Part shown: positions 18,116 to 25,719 of the stretch, one piece after another | How the letters are laid out: the number at the start of each line of letters is the position of its first letter | Numbering within the stretch: the stretch's first letter is position 1 | From: JADKAV01 sp037046735 | GTDB taxonomy: Bacteria > Actinomycetota > Actinomycetes > S36-B12 > UBA10799 | Length of the DNA stretch: 64,000 bases | Assembly (NCBI GenBank): GCA_037046735.1 | Contig: JBAOHC010000004.1 | Span: 1 to 64,000, forward strand | Direction of reading: 5' to 3' | Made by a program: the position numbers and the translations under genes | Notes under the pieces: generated by a model | The model's database searches: none | Seen by the model: only the letters and a program-made list of their open reading frames with translations | What the model was told of the DNA's origin: nothing

Positions 18116-19023
18116 AGTGGCTCGAGATCGCAGTTTCCTGGATCCTGGTCACGTTCCATGCTCTTCTCTCCCCCATCTTCGGTGACGCCAGCGGCGTCAC
18201 CTGGGGTCTGTCCATCGTGGGCCTGGTCATCGTCATCCGGGTGCTGTTGATCCCGCTGTTCGTCAAGCAGATCAAGGCGCAGCGCAATCTCCAGATTCTG
18301 CAGCCGCAGATGAAGGAGATCCAGACGAAGTACGCCGGAGACCGGCAGCGTCAGTCCGAAGAGATGATGAAGCTCTATCGGGAGACGGGCACGAACCCGC
18401 TTTCGTCGTGCTTGCCGATCATCGTGCAGGCGCCGATCTTCTTCGCGCTGTTCCGCGTTCTGCAGGGCATGGCTCAGGACAAGGCCGTGGGGGTCATGAC
18501 TCCCGAGTTGGTCGATCAGGGCCGCGAGGCCACCATCTTCGGCGTGCCGATCTACGGCACGTTCATGAATGCCGCCGAGACCCCGAACCCGACGGCGACC
18601 CACGTCGTGACGATCATCATGATCATCCTGATGTCCTTGACGACCTTCATCACCCAGCGTCAGCTCATCGTGAAGAACACCGCTGCGGACAACCCCATGG
18701 TTCGGCAGCAGAAGATCCTGCTCTACATCTTCCCGCTCATGTTCGCCGTGGGTGGCATCAACTTCCCGCTCGGTGTGCTCATCTATTGGCTCACCACCAA
18801 CCTCTGGTCTATGGGACAGCAGTTCTGGGTCATCCGGAACAACCCACAGCCCGGCACGCCGGCCTATGACGCCAAGATGCAACGGGATGCTGCTAAGGCC
18901 GCGCGCAAGGCGGGTACGGCCGCAACGGCCGCCAGTGCCACCGCCGTGATCGAACAGGAAGAACCCAAGCCGATCCGCAATCAACCCAAGCGTCAGCCTC
19001 GCAAGAAGCGCAAAGGCGGCTGA
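18103..19023 (+). CDS. yidC: Membrane protein insertase YidC/Oxa1
   Basis: 306 residues with five predicted membrane helices; it inserts and folds membrane proteins with or without SecYEG. The sequence NPLSSCLPIIVQAPIFFALFR and the late helices (LLYIFPLMFAVGGINFPLG, LIYWLTTNLWSMGQQ) are typical of the Gram-positive/actinobacterial form without the large periplasmic domain. A basic C-terminal tail (KRQPRKKRKGG) fits ribosome binding. ATG at 18103; the stop is followed directly by the first parS site. Confidence 0.98.
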   Translation: MFILEWLEIAVSWILVTFHALLSPIFGDASGVTWGLSIVGLVIVIRVLLIPLFVKQIKAQRNLQILQPQMKEIQTKYAGDRQRQSEEMMKLYRETGTNPLSSCLPIIVQAPIFFALFRVLQGMAQDKAVGVMTPELVDQGREATIFGVPIYGTFMNAAETPNPTATHVVTIIMIILMSLTTFITQRQLIVKNTAADNPMVRQQKILLYIFPLMFAVGGINFPLGVLIYWLTTNLWSMGQQFWVIRNNPQPGTPAYDAKMQRDAAKAARKAGTAATAASATAVIEQEEPKPIRNQPKRQPRKKRKGG

Positions 19024-19037
19024 GTTTCACGTGAAAC
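19024..19037. other. parS site (copy 1)
   Basis: The perfect palindrome GTTTCACGTGAAAC, the conserved core of bacterial parS, sits between the yidC stop and the jag start. ParB, encoded 2 kb downstream, would bind here to organise origin segregation with ParA. An origin-proximal location, about 4 kb from oriC, is as expected. Confidence 0.97.
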
Positions 19038-19047
19038 GGAGTGTGCG

Positions 19048-19509
19048 ATGACTGATAACGCACTGGAACGAGAAGGCGATATCGCCGCCGATTACCTTGA
19101 AGGACTGCTGGACATCGCCGACCTTGACGGTGACATCGAGATGGATGTCGAGAACGGGCGAGCCATGGTCGCAGTTGTTGGTGAGCGGCTCGATGAGCTC
19201 GTGGGGGACGATGGTGAGGTGCTGGATGCACTGCAAGATCTCACTCGATTGGCCATCATGCGCGAGACCGGACACAGGTCGCGGATGATGCTCGATGTGG
19301 GGGGTTACCGCGCGGCCATTCGCAGGGACCTGACGACTCAGGGTGAGCAGGCCGCCGCCACGGTCAAGCAAACGGGCGAGCCGTTCGCGATGCCGCCCAT
19401 GTCGCCCTTCGAACGCAAAGTCGTACACGATGCAGTGGCAGCGGCAGGTCTGGTGAGTGAGTCGTCGGGCGAGGACCCGCATCGCCACGTGGTTGTCCTG
19501 CCTGCCTGA
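19048..19509 (+). CDS. jag: Jag/KhpB-like KH-R3H RNA-binding protein
   Basis: 153 residues. A KH-like domain (residues about 25-85, with GDDGEVLDALQDLTRLA) is followed by a C-terminal R3H-type segment (MSPFERKVVHDAVAAAGLVSESSGEDPHRHV, positions about 117-147), the standard Jag/SpoIIIJ-associated layout after yidC. It lacks the long N-terminal Jag_N domain. It binds single-stranded nucleic acid, probably RNA. ATG at 19048, flanked on both sides by parS sites. Confidence 0.92.
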   Translation: MTDNALEREGDIAADYLEGLLDIADLDGDIEMDVENGRAMVAVVGERLDELVGDDGEVLDALQDLTRLAIMRETGHRSRMMLDVGGYRAAIRRDLTTQGEQAAATVKQTGEPFAMPPMSPFERKVVHDAVAAAGLVSESSGEDPHRHVVVLPA

Positions 19510-19510
19510 C

Positions 19511-19524
19511 GTTTCACGTGAAAC
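19511..19524. other. parS site (copy 2), containing the rsmG start codon
   Basis: A second perfect GTTTCACGTGAAAC palindrome, 1 bp after the jag stop and 474 bp after copy 1. The GTG at 19518-19520, best start of rsmG, lies inside the palindrome, so one sequence would serve as both ParB site and translation start. Confidence 0.95.
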
Positions 19525-20094
19525 GACTGGACGAGTATCAGGAACTCCTGGCGACGACGGGTGTGGAGTGGGGTCTGATCGGCCCCCGGGAGGTGGATCG
19601 CCTGTGGGAGCGCCACATCGACAACTGCCTGGCCGTCACAGAGGATGTTCAGTGCCTCCCGCAGTCCTGTTCAGTCGTTGACGTCGGCTCGGGCGCCGGA
19701 CTGCCAGGAGTCGTATGGGCGATTGCTCGGCCGGACCTCACGGTGACACTGGTGGAGCCACTCGAGCGTCGGGTCAAGTTCTTGGACCTCGCCGTGCGTG
19801 AGCTCGCTTTGATAAACGTGAGGGTCCTGCGCGGAAGGGCCCAGGAGGTCGACATTCGGGGGGACCGGGTCACAGCCCGGGCCGTTGCTGCGACCAAGAC
19901 CCTCCTGCCCTGGTTGGCTCCGCTCGTGTCGCAGGGTGGTCGTATGGTCCTCCTTAAGGGCATGAAGGCAGACCAGGAACTGCGGGACGCAGGTCCTTGG
20001 TTACAACGCAGTGGCTGGTCGGCTGTCGTGCGCGAGGTAGGCGATCCCGCCTCGCACGCGCGTCGTTGTCGTGGAACGTCGAGTGAAGGGGTGA
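19518..20094 (+). CDS. rsmG: 16S rRNA (guanine-527-N7)-methyltransferase RsmG, probable frameshift near the C-terminus
   Basis: SAM-dependent methyltransferase that modifies G527 of 16S rRNA. Characteristic segments are VDRLWERHIDNC, the SAM-binding VVDVGSGAGLPG, ERRVKFL and TARAVAATKTLLPW. As read, the frame continues to a stop at 20196-20198 with an atypical tail. A one-base shift near 20056 gives an ending VVVVERRVKG at the TGA 20092-20094, which looks like a normal RsmG end, so that end is used here. GTG at 19518, inside the second parS palindrome, is the only good start; a ribosome-binding site is not evident. Confidence 0.9.
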
Positions 20095-20096
20095 CC

Positions 20097-20198
20097 ATGG
20101 AGAGAGCGGGACTGGGTTGGCCGGAGAGGCCACAGGAGCCCCGTGCGGACCAGGGGAGACCAGCCGGCCTCGGTTGGCCCAGCGAGGAGGATGCATGA
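20097..20198 (+). CDS. Possible 33-residue ORF coupled to parA
   Basis: ATG at 20097 opens a 33-codon ORF (MERAGLGWPERPQEPR...) that contains GLGWP twice and ends in a TGA overlapping the parA ATG by 4 bp. It is also the in-frame tail of rsmG if no frameshift exists. Its terminal GAGGAGG is the parA ribosome-binding site, so translating it would couple ribosomes into parA. It resembles the disordered N-terminal extensions that many actinobacterial ParA proteins carry, here detached. Whether it is made is unknown. Confidence 0.3.
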   Translation: MERAGLGWPERPQEPRADQGRPAGLGWPSEEDA

Positions 20199-20995
20199 TC
20201 GTCACGGTGGCCAACCAGAAGGGCGGGGTCGGTAAGACCACTTCGGTGGTGAATCTCGCGGCGGCTCTTGCCGATCTGGGCCAGACGGTCCTCGTGGTCG
20301 ATTTGGACCCGCAGGGCAACGCGACCACCGGACTCGGTGTCTCCAGCCGGACTGAGAATCCGGGGATCTACGACGTTCTCATCGACGATCTGCCCATGGC
20401 AGATGCTGCGGTGGTGGTGCCGGAGAGCCAACGCGTGACATTGATCCCCGCAAGCCTGGATCTGGCAGGTGCCGAGATCGAACTGGTGTCGATGGTGGCG
20501 CGCGAGTACCGATTGCAGAAGGCCCTGCGCGGGTATCTCGAGGAGCACCCAGTCGACGTCGTGCTGATTGACTGCCCACCGAGCCTGGGACTGTTGACTC
20601 TCAACGCTCTGGTCGCTGCTGAGGAGATCTTGATTCCCATTCAGTGTGAGTACTACGCGCTGGAGGGGCTGGGCCAGCTGATCCGCACGGTGGAGATGGT
20701 GAAGCAGCACCTCAACCCAGGCCTGAAGATCTCTGCCATTCTTCTCACCATGACCGATAGTCGGACACGGTTGTCTGACCAAGTGGCAGATGAGGTGCGT
20801 GCCTTCTTCGGGGAGCTGGTCCTCACTACCGTGATCCCCCGCTCCGTCCGATTGTCGGAGGCACCCGGCTATGGCCGTTCCGGGCTCGCATACGACCCCA
20901 AGTCCCCGGGGGCCGTGGCCTACCGGGCTGCTGCGGCCGAACTTCGGAGTACGACGATCGACCTCACGCAGACGACCCAGGCGGTGCAGGCGTGA
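20195..20995 (+). CDS. parA: Chromosome partitioning ATPase ParA
   Basis: 266 residues; a deviant Walker-type ATPase that moves ParB-parS complexes and the chromosome origin. It starts MIVTVANQKGGVGKTT, with the deviant Walker A (KGGVGKTT) complete. VLVVDLDPQGNATTGLG and VLIDCPPSLGLLTLNAL follow. ATG at 20195 is chosen because GAGGAGG lies immediately upstream. It lacks the N-terminal extension usual in actinobacterial ParA. Its stop overlaps the parB GTG by 4 bp. Confidence 0.97.
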   Translation: MIVTVANQKGGVGKTTSVVNLAAALADLGQTVLVVDLDPQGNATTGLGVSSRTENPGIYDVLIDDLPMADAAVVVPESQRVTLIPASLDLAGAEIELVSMVAREYRLQKALRGYLEEHPVDVVLIDCPPSLGLLTLNALVAAEEILIPIQCEYYALEGLGQLIRTVEMVKQHLNPGLKISAILLTMTDSRTRLSDQVADEVRAFFGELVLTTVIPRSVRLSEAPGYGRSGLAYDPKSPGAVAYRAAAAELRSTTIDLTQTTQAVQA

Positions 20996-21870
20996 CCCGT
21001 CGAGCGTTGGGCAAGGGCCTCGGCGCGCTCATTCCTACCGGTGAGATCGACCTGCGTGAGGAGCCTCTGGAGGCGGTCCCCGGGATGCAGTTCGTCCAAT
21101 TGCCCATCGAGGACGTGCGGGCGAATCCGAATCAGCCCCGGCAGCACTTCGACCCCGACGCGTTGGCCGAGCTTGTGCACTCCATGCAGACCGTGGGGCT
21201 GCTACAGCCGATCGTCGTGCGAAAGTCCGACGTCGGGTACGAGATCGTTGCGGGTGAGCGCCGGTGGCGAGCGGCGCGCGAGGCGGGCTGGACGACCGTG
21301 CCCGCGCTCATCCGACAGACAGAGGATGCCGACCTGCTCAGGGATGCACTGCTGGAGAATCTGCACCGCGTCCAGCTCAATCCCCTGGAGGAAGCAGCGG
21401 CCTACCAGCAGCTGCTCAGCGACTTTGGCGTGACCCAGGAGGAACTGGCAGACCGGCTCGGGCGCAGCCGTCCACACTTGAGTAACACTCTGCGCCTTTT
21501 GAAGCTGCCGGCACCAGTCCAGCGACGGGTAGCCGCCGGCGTCATCAGTGCGGGGCACGCTCGGGCGCTGTTGACGTTGCAGACGCCCGAGCAGATGGAG
21601 ATCCTGGCCAACCGCATCGTTGCCGAAGGCCTATCTGTGCGCACCACGGAAGAACTCGTCGCCACCGACGCCCCGAAACCACGGCGCCGTGGTCGCGGTT
21701 CGCCAGCCCCCAAGTCGGAGTATGCACAGACGGTCGAGGCAGCGCTCGCCGCGCGGTTCGACACCAGCGTGGAGGTGGCGATGTCAGCGCGGCGGGGCAG
21801 GCTGACCATTCACTTCGCGGATACCGACGACCTGAACCGAATCCTCGACCTCATGAGCGCGCCGAACTGA
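20992..21870 (+). CDS. parB: Chromosome partitioning protein ParB
   Basis: 292 residues; the CTP-dependent clamp that loads at parS and spreads. The start RRALGKGLGALIP is the usual ParA-stimulating N-terminus. The CTP-binding region has PNQPRQHFD and GERRWRAAREAG, followed by ENLHRVQLNPLEEA and an HTH (TQEELADRLGRSRPHLSNTLRLL). The C-terminal dimerisation domain is rich in basic residues. GTG at 20992. Its 3' end overlaps the convergent ddl-like gene by 20 bp. Confidence 0.98.
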   Translation: MTRRALGKGLGALIPTGEIDLREEPLEAVPGMQFVQLPIEDVRANPNQPRQHFDPDALAELVHSMQTVGLLQPIVVRKSDVGYEIVAGERRWRAAREAGWTTVPALIRQTEDADLLRDALLENLHRVQLNPLEEAAAYQQLLSDFGVTQEELADRLGRSRPHLSNTLRLLKLPAPVQRRVAAGVISAGHARALLTLQTPEQMEILANRIVAEGLSVRTTEELVATDAPKPRRRGRGSPAPKSEYAQTVEAALAARFDTSVEVAMSARRGRLTIHFADTDDLNRILDLMSAPN

Positions 21871-22786
21871 TCCGCACGAGGTCAGCGGCCACTGATCCCA
21901 GCGTCATGCCCGCGGCTGCGGCGGCCTGCGGGAACAATGATGTCTCCGTCATGCCCGGCGCCACGTTGGCCTCCAAGAAGATGACCCCCTGGTCGTTGAC
22001 GATGAAGTCGACCCTTGACCAGTCCCGCAGACCAAGTGCGATGTGTGCGGCTACTGCCGCCCGGGCGCACTCCTGCTCATGCTCCGGGCTGATCCGGGCG
22101 GGAACGAAGAACTCCGTCTCGCCCGCGGTGTACCGGGCCGCATAGTCGTAGATCCCACTGCGGGGCTGAATCTCGACCGCTGGCAGGGGCTGCGGGCCGT
22201 CCCCGAGGTCGACCACCGAGACGGCCACCTCAACGCCGCCTACGTACTGCTCGACCATCGCCGAGTCCCCATAGGCGAAGGCGGCGACCATCGCAGGCGG
22301 CAAATCCTCCTCAGCACGAACCAGGGAAGCCCCCAGAGCTGAGCCGCCACGCGTGGGTTTGACCATGACGGGCAGCCCCAGGTTGTCCACGATCCCCGCC
22401 ATCACGCCTGCCGCGCCCAAATCACGGAAGACCCCGTGCGGCAGCGAGTAGCTGCGCGCAACCTGCAGACCGTCATGAGCCACGATGCCCTTTGCGATCG
22501 CCTTGTCGAAAGCCACTCTGCACGCCAGCGGTGGACTGCCCACATATGGCAAGTCCAGCGCTTCCAACACATCGGCGAGGGACCCATCCTCGCCCGCCGC
22601 GCCGTGAACCAGGGGAATCACGACCTCTGGCCGCTCAGCGCGCAAGGTGGGAAGCAGATTGCCGTCGAGATCCAACACAAGGACGTCATATCCGGTATCC
22701 CGCAGGGCCTCGGCCAGGCGGCGCCCTGAGCGCAACGAAACCTCCCGTTCGGCGGACAGTCCACCCGCAAGCACGACAACTGACAT
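21851..22786 (-). CDS. D-alanine-D-alanine ligase-like ATP-grasp protein
   Basis: 311 residues with the Ddl layout. The N-terminal VVVLAGGLSAEREVSLRSG, the central ATP-grasp segment PVMVKPTRGGSALG and the C-terminal EANVAPGMTETSLFPQAA correspond to the EVNTxPGxTxxS motif of D-Ala-D-Ala ligases. It probably makes D-Ala-D-Ala for peptidoglycan, although many actinobacteria carry a second, main Ddl elsewhere and a parB-adjacent paralogue like this one. ATG at 22786. The aminotransferase upstream ends 9 bp before it, so the two form an operon. Confidence 0.88.
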   Translation of the reverse strand: MSVVVLAGGLSAEREVSLRSGRRLAEALRDTGYDVLVLDLDGNLLPTLRAERPEVVIPLVHGAAGEDGSLADVLEALDLPYVGSPPLACRVAFDKAIAKGIVAHDGLQVARSYSLPHGVFRDLGAAGVMAGIVDNLGLPVMVKPTRGGSALGASLVRAEEDLPPAMVAAFAYGDSAMVEQYVGGVEVAVSVVDLGDGPQPLPAVEIQPRSGIYDYAARYTAGETEFFVPARISPEHEQECARAAVAAHIALGLRDWSRVDFIVNDQGVIFLEANVAPGMTETSLFPQAAAAAGMTLGSVAADLVRISSARS

Positions 22787-22795
22787 GGGAGCCTC

Positions 22796-24085
22796 CTAGG
22801 CCAGATCCGGGCTGGGCGTAGCGGGTCCCGGAGGTAGGTGCCCGGGGGCCCTGCCAAAGGTGTGGATCAGGTCGAGTTCGGCCTCCATCACGCCGGCGAG
22901 CCGACGCACGCCCTCGGTGATGCGCTCCGGGGACGGATAGCAGTACGACAGGCGCATGCAGTCGCGGCCCTGGCCATCGACGAAGAAGCCGGTGCCCGGG
23001 ACATACGCGACCAGCGCTGCCACAGCCCGCGGCAGCATAGCGGTGGTATCGATCCCGTCGGGCAGAGTCACCCACGAGTAGAAACCACCGCTGGGCACCG
23101 TCCACTGCGTGCCAGGTGGGAAGAGTTGACCCATCGCGCTGAGCAACGTGTCGCGGCGTTCCTGGTAGATCTCGCGAAAAGCCTTGACCTGATCCATCCA
23201 CGGCTGCGTCCGCAGGTACTCCGACACGGTCAGCTGTGAGAAGTTCGACGGGCACAGAGTGGCTGCCTCCGCCGCGAGGACGATCTTCTCCCGGACACCG
23301 TGCGGGGCGACCGCCCAGCCGACGCGCAGTCCCCCTGCGATGGTCTTACTGAAGGAACCCAGGTAGACCACCGCCTCCTGGTCCATGGCGCGGATGGCCT
23401 GTGGCACGGTGCCATCGAAGCCCAGCAAGCCATAGGGATCGTCCTCCAGGAGCAGCACGCCAGCGCTCTTGGCGATGTCCAGGATCTCTTCGCGGCGGCT
23501 CTGGGACTGCGAGACTCCCGCCGGGTTGTGGTAGTTCGGGATGGTGTAGATCATCTTGACGGTCTTGCCGGCCGCGCGTTGGCGTGCCAGAGCCTCCCGC
23601 AGCGCCTCGGGTACCAGCCCCCCGGCATCCATTGTCACGTGCTCGACATCGACCTGATAACTCTGGAAGACGCCCAGCGCGCCTACATAGGACGGGGCCT
23701 CCACAAGCACGACGTCGCCGGGGTTGCAGAAGATCTTCGTGACGAGGTCGAGCGCCATCTGCGAACCGGCGGTCACCACGATGTCGTCGGGGTGGGCCTT
23801 GACTCCCACCGGGGCCATGACCTCCAGGATCTGCTCCCGAAGGGTCTGATCGCCCTGCCCCCCGCCGTACTGCAGTGCGACATTCCCGCGAGTCAACAGC
23901 ATGTGTTCGACCGTGCTTGCGATCGCGTCCATCGGCAGGGCGTTGACAAAAGGCATGCCGCCGGCCAAGGAGACGACCTCTGGGCGCGACGCAACTGCGA
24001 AAAGCGCACGGATCTCTGATGCCGTCATGCCCATCGCACGGTCGGCATAAGAATCGATCCAGGGATCGAGACGCGATCCTGTCAT
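22796..24085 (-). CDS. PLP-dependent aminotransferase, class I/II (2-aminoadipate/aromatic type)
   Basis: 429 residues of the fold-type I aminotransferase family related to LysN/ARO8. VVSLAGGMPFVNALP and LQYGGGQGDQTLREQI are typical. The motif YTIPNYHNPAGVSQS corresponds to the substrate pocket, LLEDDPYG holds the PLP-contacting Asp and YLGSFSKTIAGGLRVGW holds the Schiff-base Lys in SFSK. The substrate is not resolvable from sequence. The ATG at 24085 is chosen over a longer frame because GGAGG lies 8 bp upstream. It is co-directional with the ddl-like gene. Confidence 0.9.
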   Translation of the reverse strand: MTGSRLDPWIDSYADRAMGMTASEIRALFAVASRPEVVSLAGGMPFVNALPMDAIASTVEHMLLTRGNVALQYGGGQGDQTLREQILEVMAPVGVKAHPDDIVVTAGSQMALDLVTKIFCNPGDVVLVEAPSYVGALGVFQSYQVDVEHVTMDAGGLVPEALREALARQRAAGKTVKMIYTIPNYHNPAGVSQSQSRREEILDIAKSAGVLLLEDDPYGLLGFDGTVPQAIRAMDQEAVVYLGSFSKTIAGGLRVGWAVAPHGVREKIVLAAEAATLCPSNFSQLTVSEYLRTQPWMDQVKAFREIYQERRDTLLSAMGQLFPPGTQWTVPSGGFYSWVTLPDGIDTTAMLPRAVAALVAYVPGTGFFVDGQGRDCMRLSYCYPSPERITEGVRRLAGVMEAELDLIHTFGRAPGHLPPGPATPSPDLA

Positions 24086-24112
24086 GGCGCCACCTCCGGT
24101 TATGTCTCTATC

Positions 24113-24259
24113 ATGCGTGTCGTGGAAACCAACACACGCGCCACGGTCGTCATGCGCATTGTGGCGCTTCTCGGCCTCGGTCTGCTCGCAGGTTTTATCC
24201 TCTCGGGCCTCCGTCCACACACGACCCCAGTGGGTACCGGTGACACCAGCGTGCAGTGA
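24113..24259 (+). CDS. Small single-pass membrane protein (hypothetical)
   Basis: A 48-codon ORF diverges from the aminotransferase gene 27 bp away, ATG at 24113 and TGA at 24257-24259. A hydrophilic N-terminus (MRVVETNTRATVVMR) precedes one strong hydrophobic helix (IVALLGLGLLAGFILSGL), then a short Pro/Thr/Gly-rich tail. It fills an otherwise empty 200-bp divergent region. I do not recognise a family, and support rests on the membrane-helix pattern only. Confidence 0.4.
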   Translation: MRVVETNTRATVVMRIVALLGLGLLAGFILSGLRPHTTPVGTGDTSVQ

Positions 24260-24284
24260 CACGCAGGAGAACCCTCGACCTGGT

Positions 24285-25361
24285 TCAGTGGCCGGGGCCG
24301 AAGAAATCGTGGATGGCGGTCGCGACGCTTTCCGCGATCTGCTGACGTGTGTGCGGTGTCTGCAGGCGGGCCAGATCCTGTGCAGACGACAGATATCCCG
24401 CCTCCAGGCGGACCGCCGGCATTCGGGTGAGCCGCAGCAGGTCCCAGGTCTTGGCATGGGTGCGCGCATCAGCCAGTCCCACCCCTGCAACCACCCGGCT
24501 CTGTAGAAGGTCGGCGAAATGCTCACCCAGGATTGAGTGGGTACGAGGGCTGCCGTAGTAGTACGTCGCGGCCCCCGCGCCTTGGCCCGACACCTCCCAG
24601 TCGCAGTGCACGGAGATCACCAGATCGGCCCCCACGCGGTTGGCGAAGGCCGCCCGCGCAGCCTCAGTGGGCGGGGACAGATGGTTGACGCCCAGCGGCC
24701 GGGTCAGCAACACCGGCGTACCGATTGCCGACAAACGACCCTCCAGCCGGGAACAGATGTCATCGACGAAGGTTTGCTCGGTCAGGCCTTCGGCAGGCAA
24801 TAACCGGCCCGGGTCGTTGCCCCCATGGCCGGGGTCGATCACGATGATCTTGTCGGCGGTACCTGTGCGCATGGTCGTCAGCATCTGCTGGTCGCGCATG
24901 GCTTCGGGTGCCCCACCGCTGACGGTGCGATTCAGCCGATCCAGGGCACGCAGCGTGGCCGGTCCGCACACCCCGTCGTTGCGCACCCCCACATTGCGCT
25001 GGAAGTCTCGCACGGCGTGGTCGGTGTCGGGTCCGAAGATGCCGTCCACCCGGCCGCAATCGAACCCCATGTCCGTCAACCGCCGTTGCAGGGCCATAAC
25101 GTCGTCGCCGATCTGCATGTGCCCGGCGGAGAAGAACATGACACGGTCGCCGAGTCGCCATCGGGCCTCTTCCAATCGACGAAACGTCTCTGGCCCAACG
25201 ATGCCGTCAACAGTCAGGCCCTGCTGTTGCTGGAAGGCCCGGACGGCACCGTCCATGACCTCGTCGAAGGCGGCGCTGGCGTCTTTCGGGAGCAGGTTCA
25301 GCCGAATGAGCCGGTCACGTACCTCCGCGACGACCGGCCCGGTGTCACCGAGTCTGGCCAC
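24285..25361 (-). CDS. cwlM: CwlM-like N-acetylmuramoyl-L-alanine amidase/peptidoglycan regulator
   Basis: 358 residues: two tandem peptidoglycan-binding domains (about 8-65 and 85-150, with DGIVGPETFRRLEE and DGIFGPDTDHAVRDFQ), then an Amidase_3 domain from about 170. No signal peptide is present, consistent with cytoplasmic CwlM, which in mycobacteria regulates MurA and interacts with FhaA. The expected zinc and catalytic positions look occupied: IDPGHGG, LTEQTF, ISVHCD and RLEAGYLSS. GTG at 25361, three bases after trxA; last gene of the sigM-trxB-trxA-cwlM run, the conserved order. Confidence 0.93.
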   Translation of the reverse strand: MARLGDTGPVVAEVRDRLIRLNLLPKDASAAFDEVMDGAVRAFQQQQGLTVDGIVGPETFRRLEEARWRLGDRVMFFSAGHMQIGDDVMALQRRLTDMGFDCGRVDGIFGPDTDHAVRDFQRNVGVRNDGVCGPATLRALDRLNRTVSGGAPEAMRDQQMLTTMRTGTADKIIVIDPGHGGNDPGRLLPAEGLTEQTFVDDICSRLEGRLSAIGTPVLLTRPLGVNHLSPPTEAARAAFANRVGADLVISVHCDWEVSGQGAGAATYYYGSPRTHSILGEHFADLLQSRVVAGVGLADARTHAKTWDLLRLTRMPAVRLEAGYLSSAQDLARLQTPHTRQQIAESVATAIHDFFGPGH

Positions 25362-25364
25362 GCC

Positions 25365-25688
25365 TTACTTCAGGTAGTCGCCGAGATCTGCGACCAAGGC
25401 CGCTTTGGGCTTGGCGCCGATGATCTGCTTGACGACCTTGCCACCCGAGTACACGTTCATGGTGGGGATCGACGTGATGCCGTACTGAGCCGCGATCTGT
25501 GGGTTCTCGTCCACATTCAGTTTGGCCACGACGATCTCGTCGTGCTCCGCGGCCAGCTCGGCCAGGATCGGGGCGACCATCCGGCAGGGGCCGCACCACT
25601 CGGCCCAGAAGTCGACGATCACCGGCTTATCGCTGAGCAGCACGTCGTCAGCGAACGTGGCATCGGTCACGGTCTTGGTGGCACCCAT
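25365..25688 (-). CDS. trxA: Thioredoxin
   Basis: 107-residue thioredoxin that reduces protein disulfides. The active site is WAEWCGPCRMV with the classical CGPC, and the cis-Pro loop reads TSIPTMNVYSGG. A longer open frame upstream is spurious; ATG at 25688 begins MGATKTVTDATFADDV and aligns with the family start. It lies 31 bp downstream of trxB, so thioredoxin and its reductase are made together. Confidence 0.97.
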   Translation of the reverse strand: MGATKTVTDATFADDVLLSDKPVIVDFWAEWCGPCRMVAPILAELAAEHDEIVVAKLNVDENPQIAAQYGITSIPTMNVYSGGKVVKQIIGAKPKAALVADLGDYLK

Positions 25689-25719
25689 GGGTCTCCTTAG
25701 GTTGTACGACTTCTGAAGG

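Noticed and set aside
18112..18984. Antisense frame opposite yidC
   Set aside because: His/Asp-rich composition typical of the reverse complement of a hydrophobic gene.
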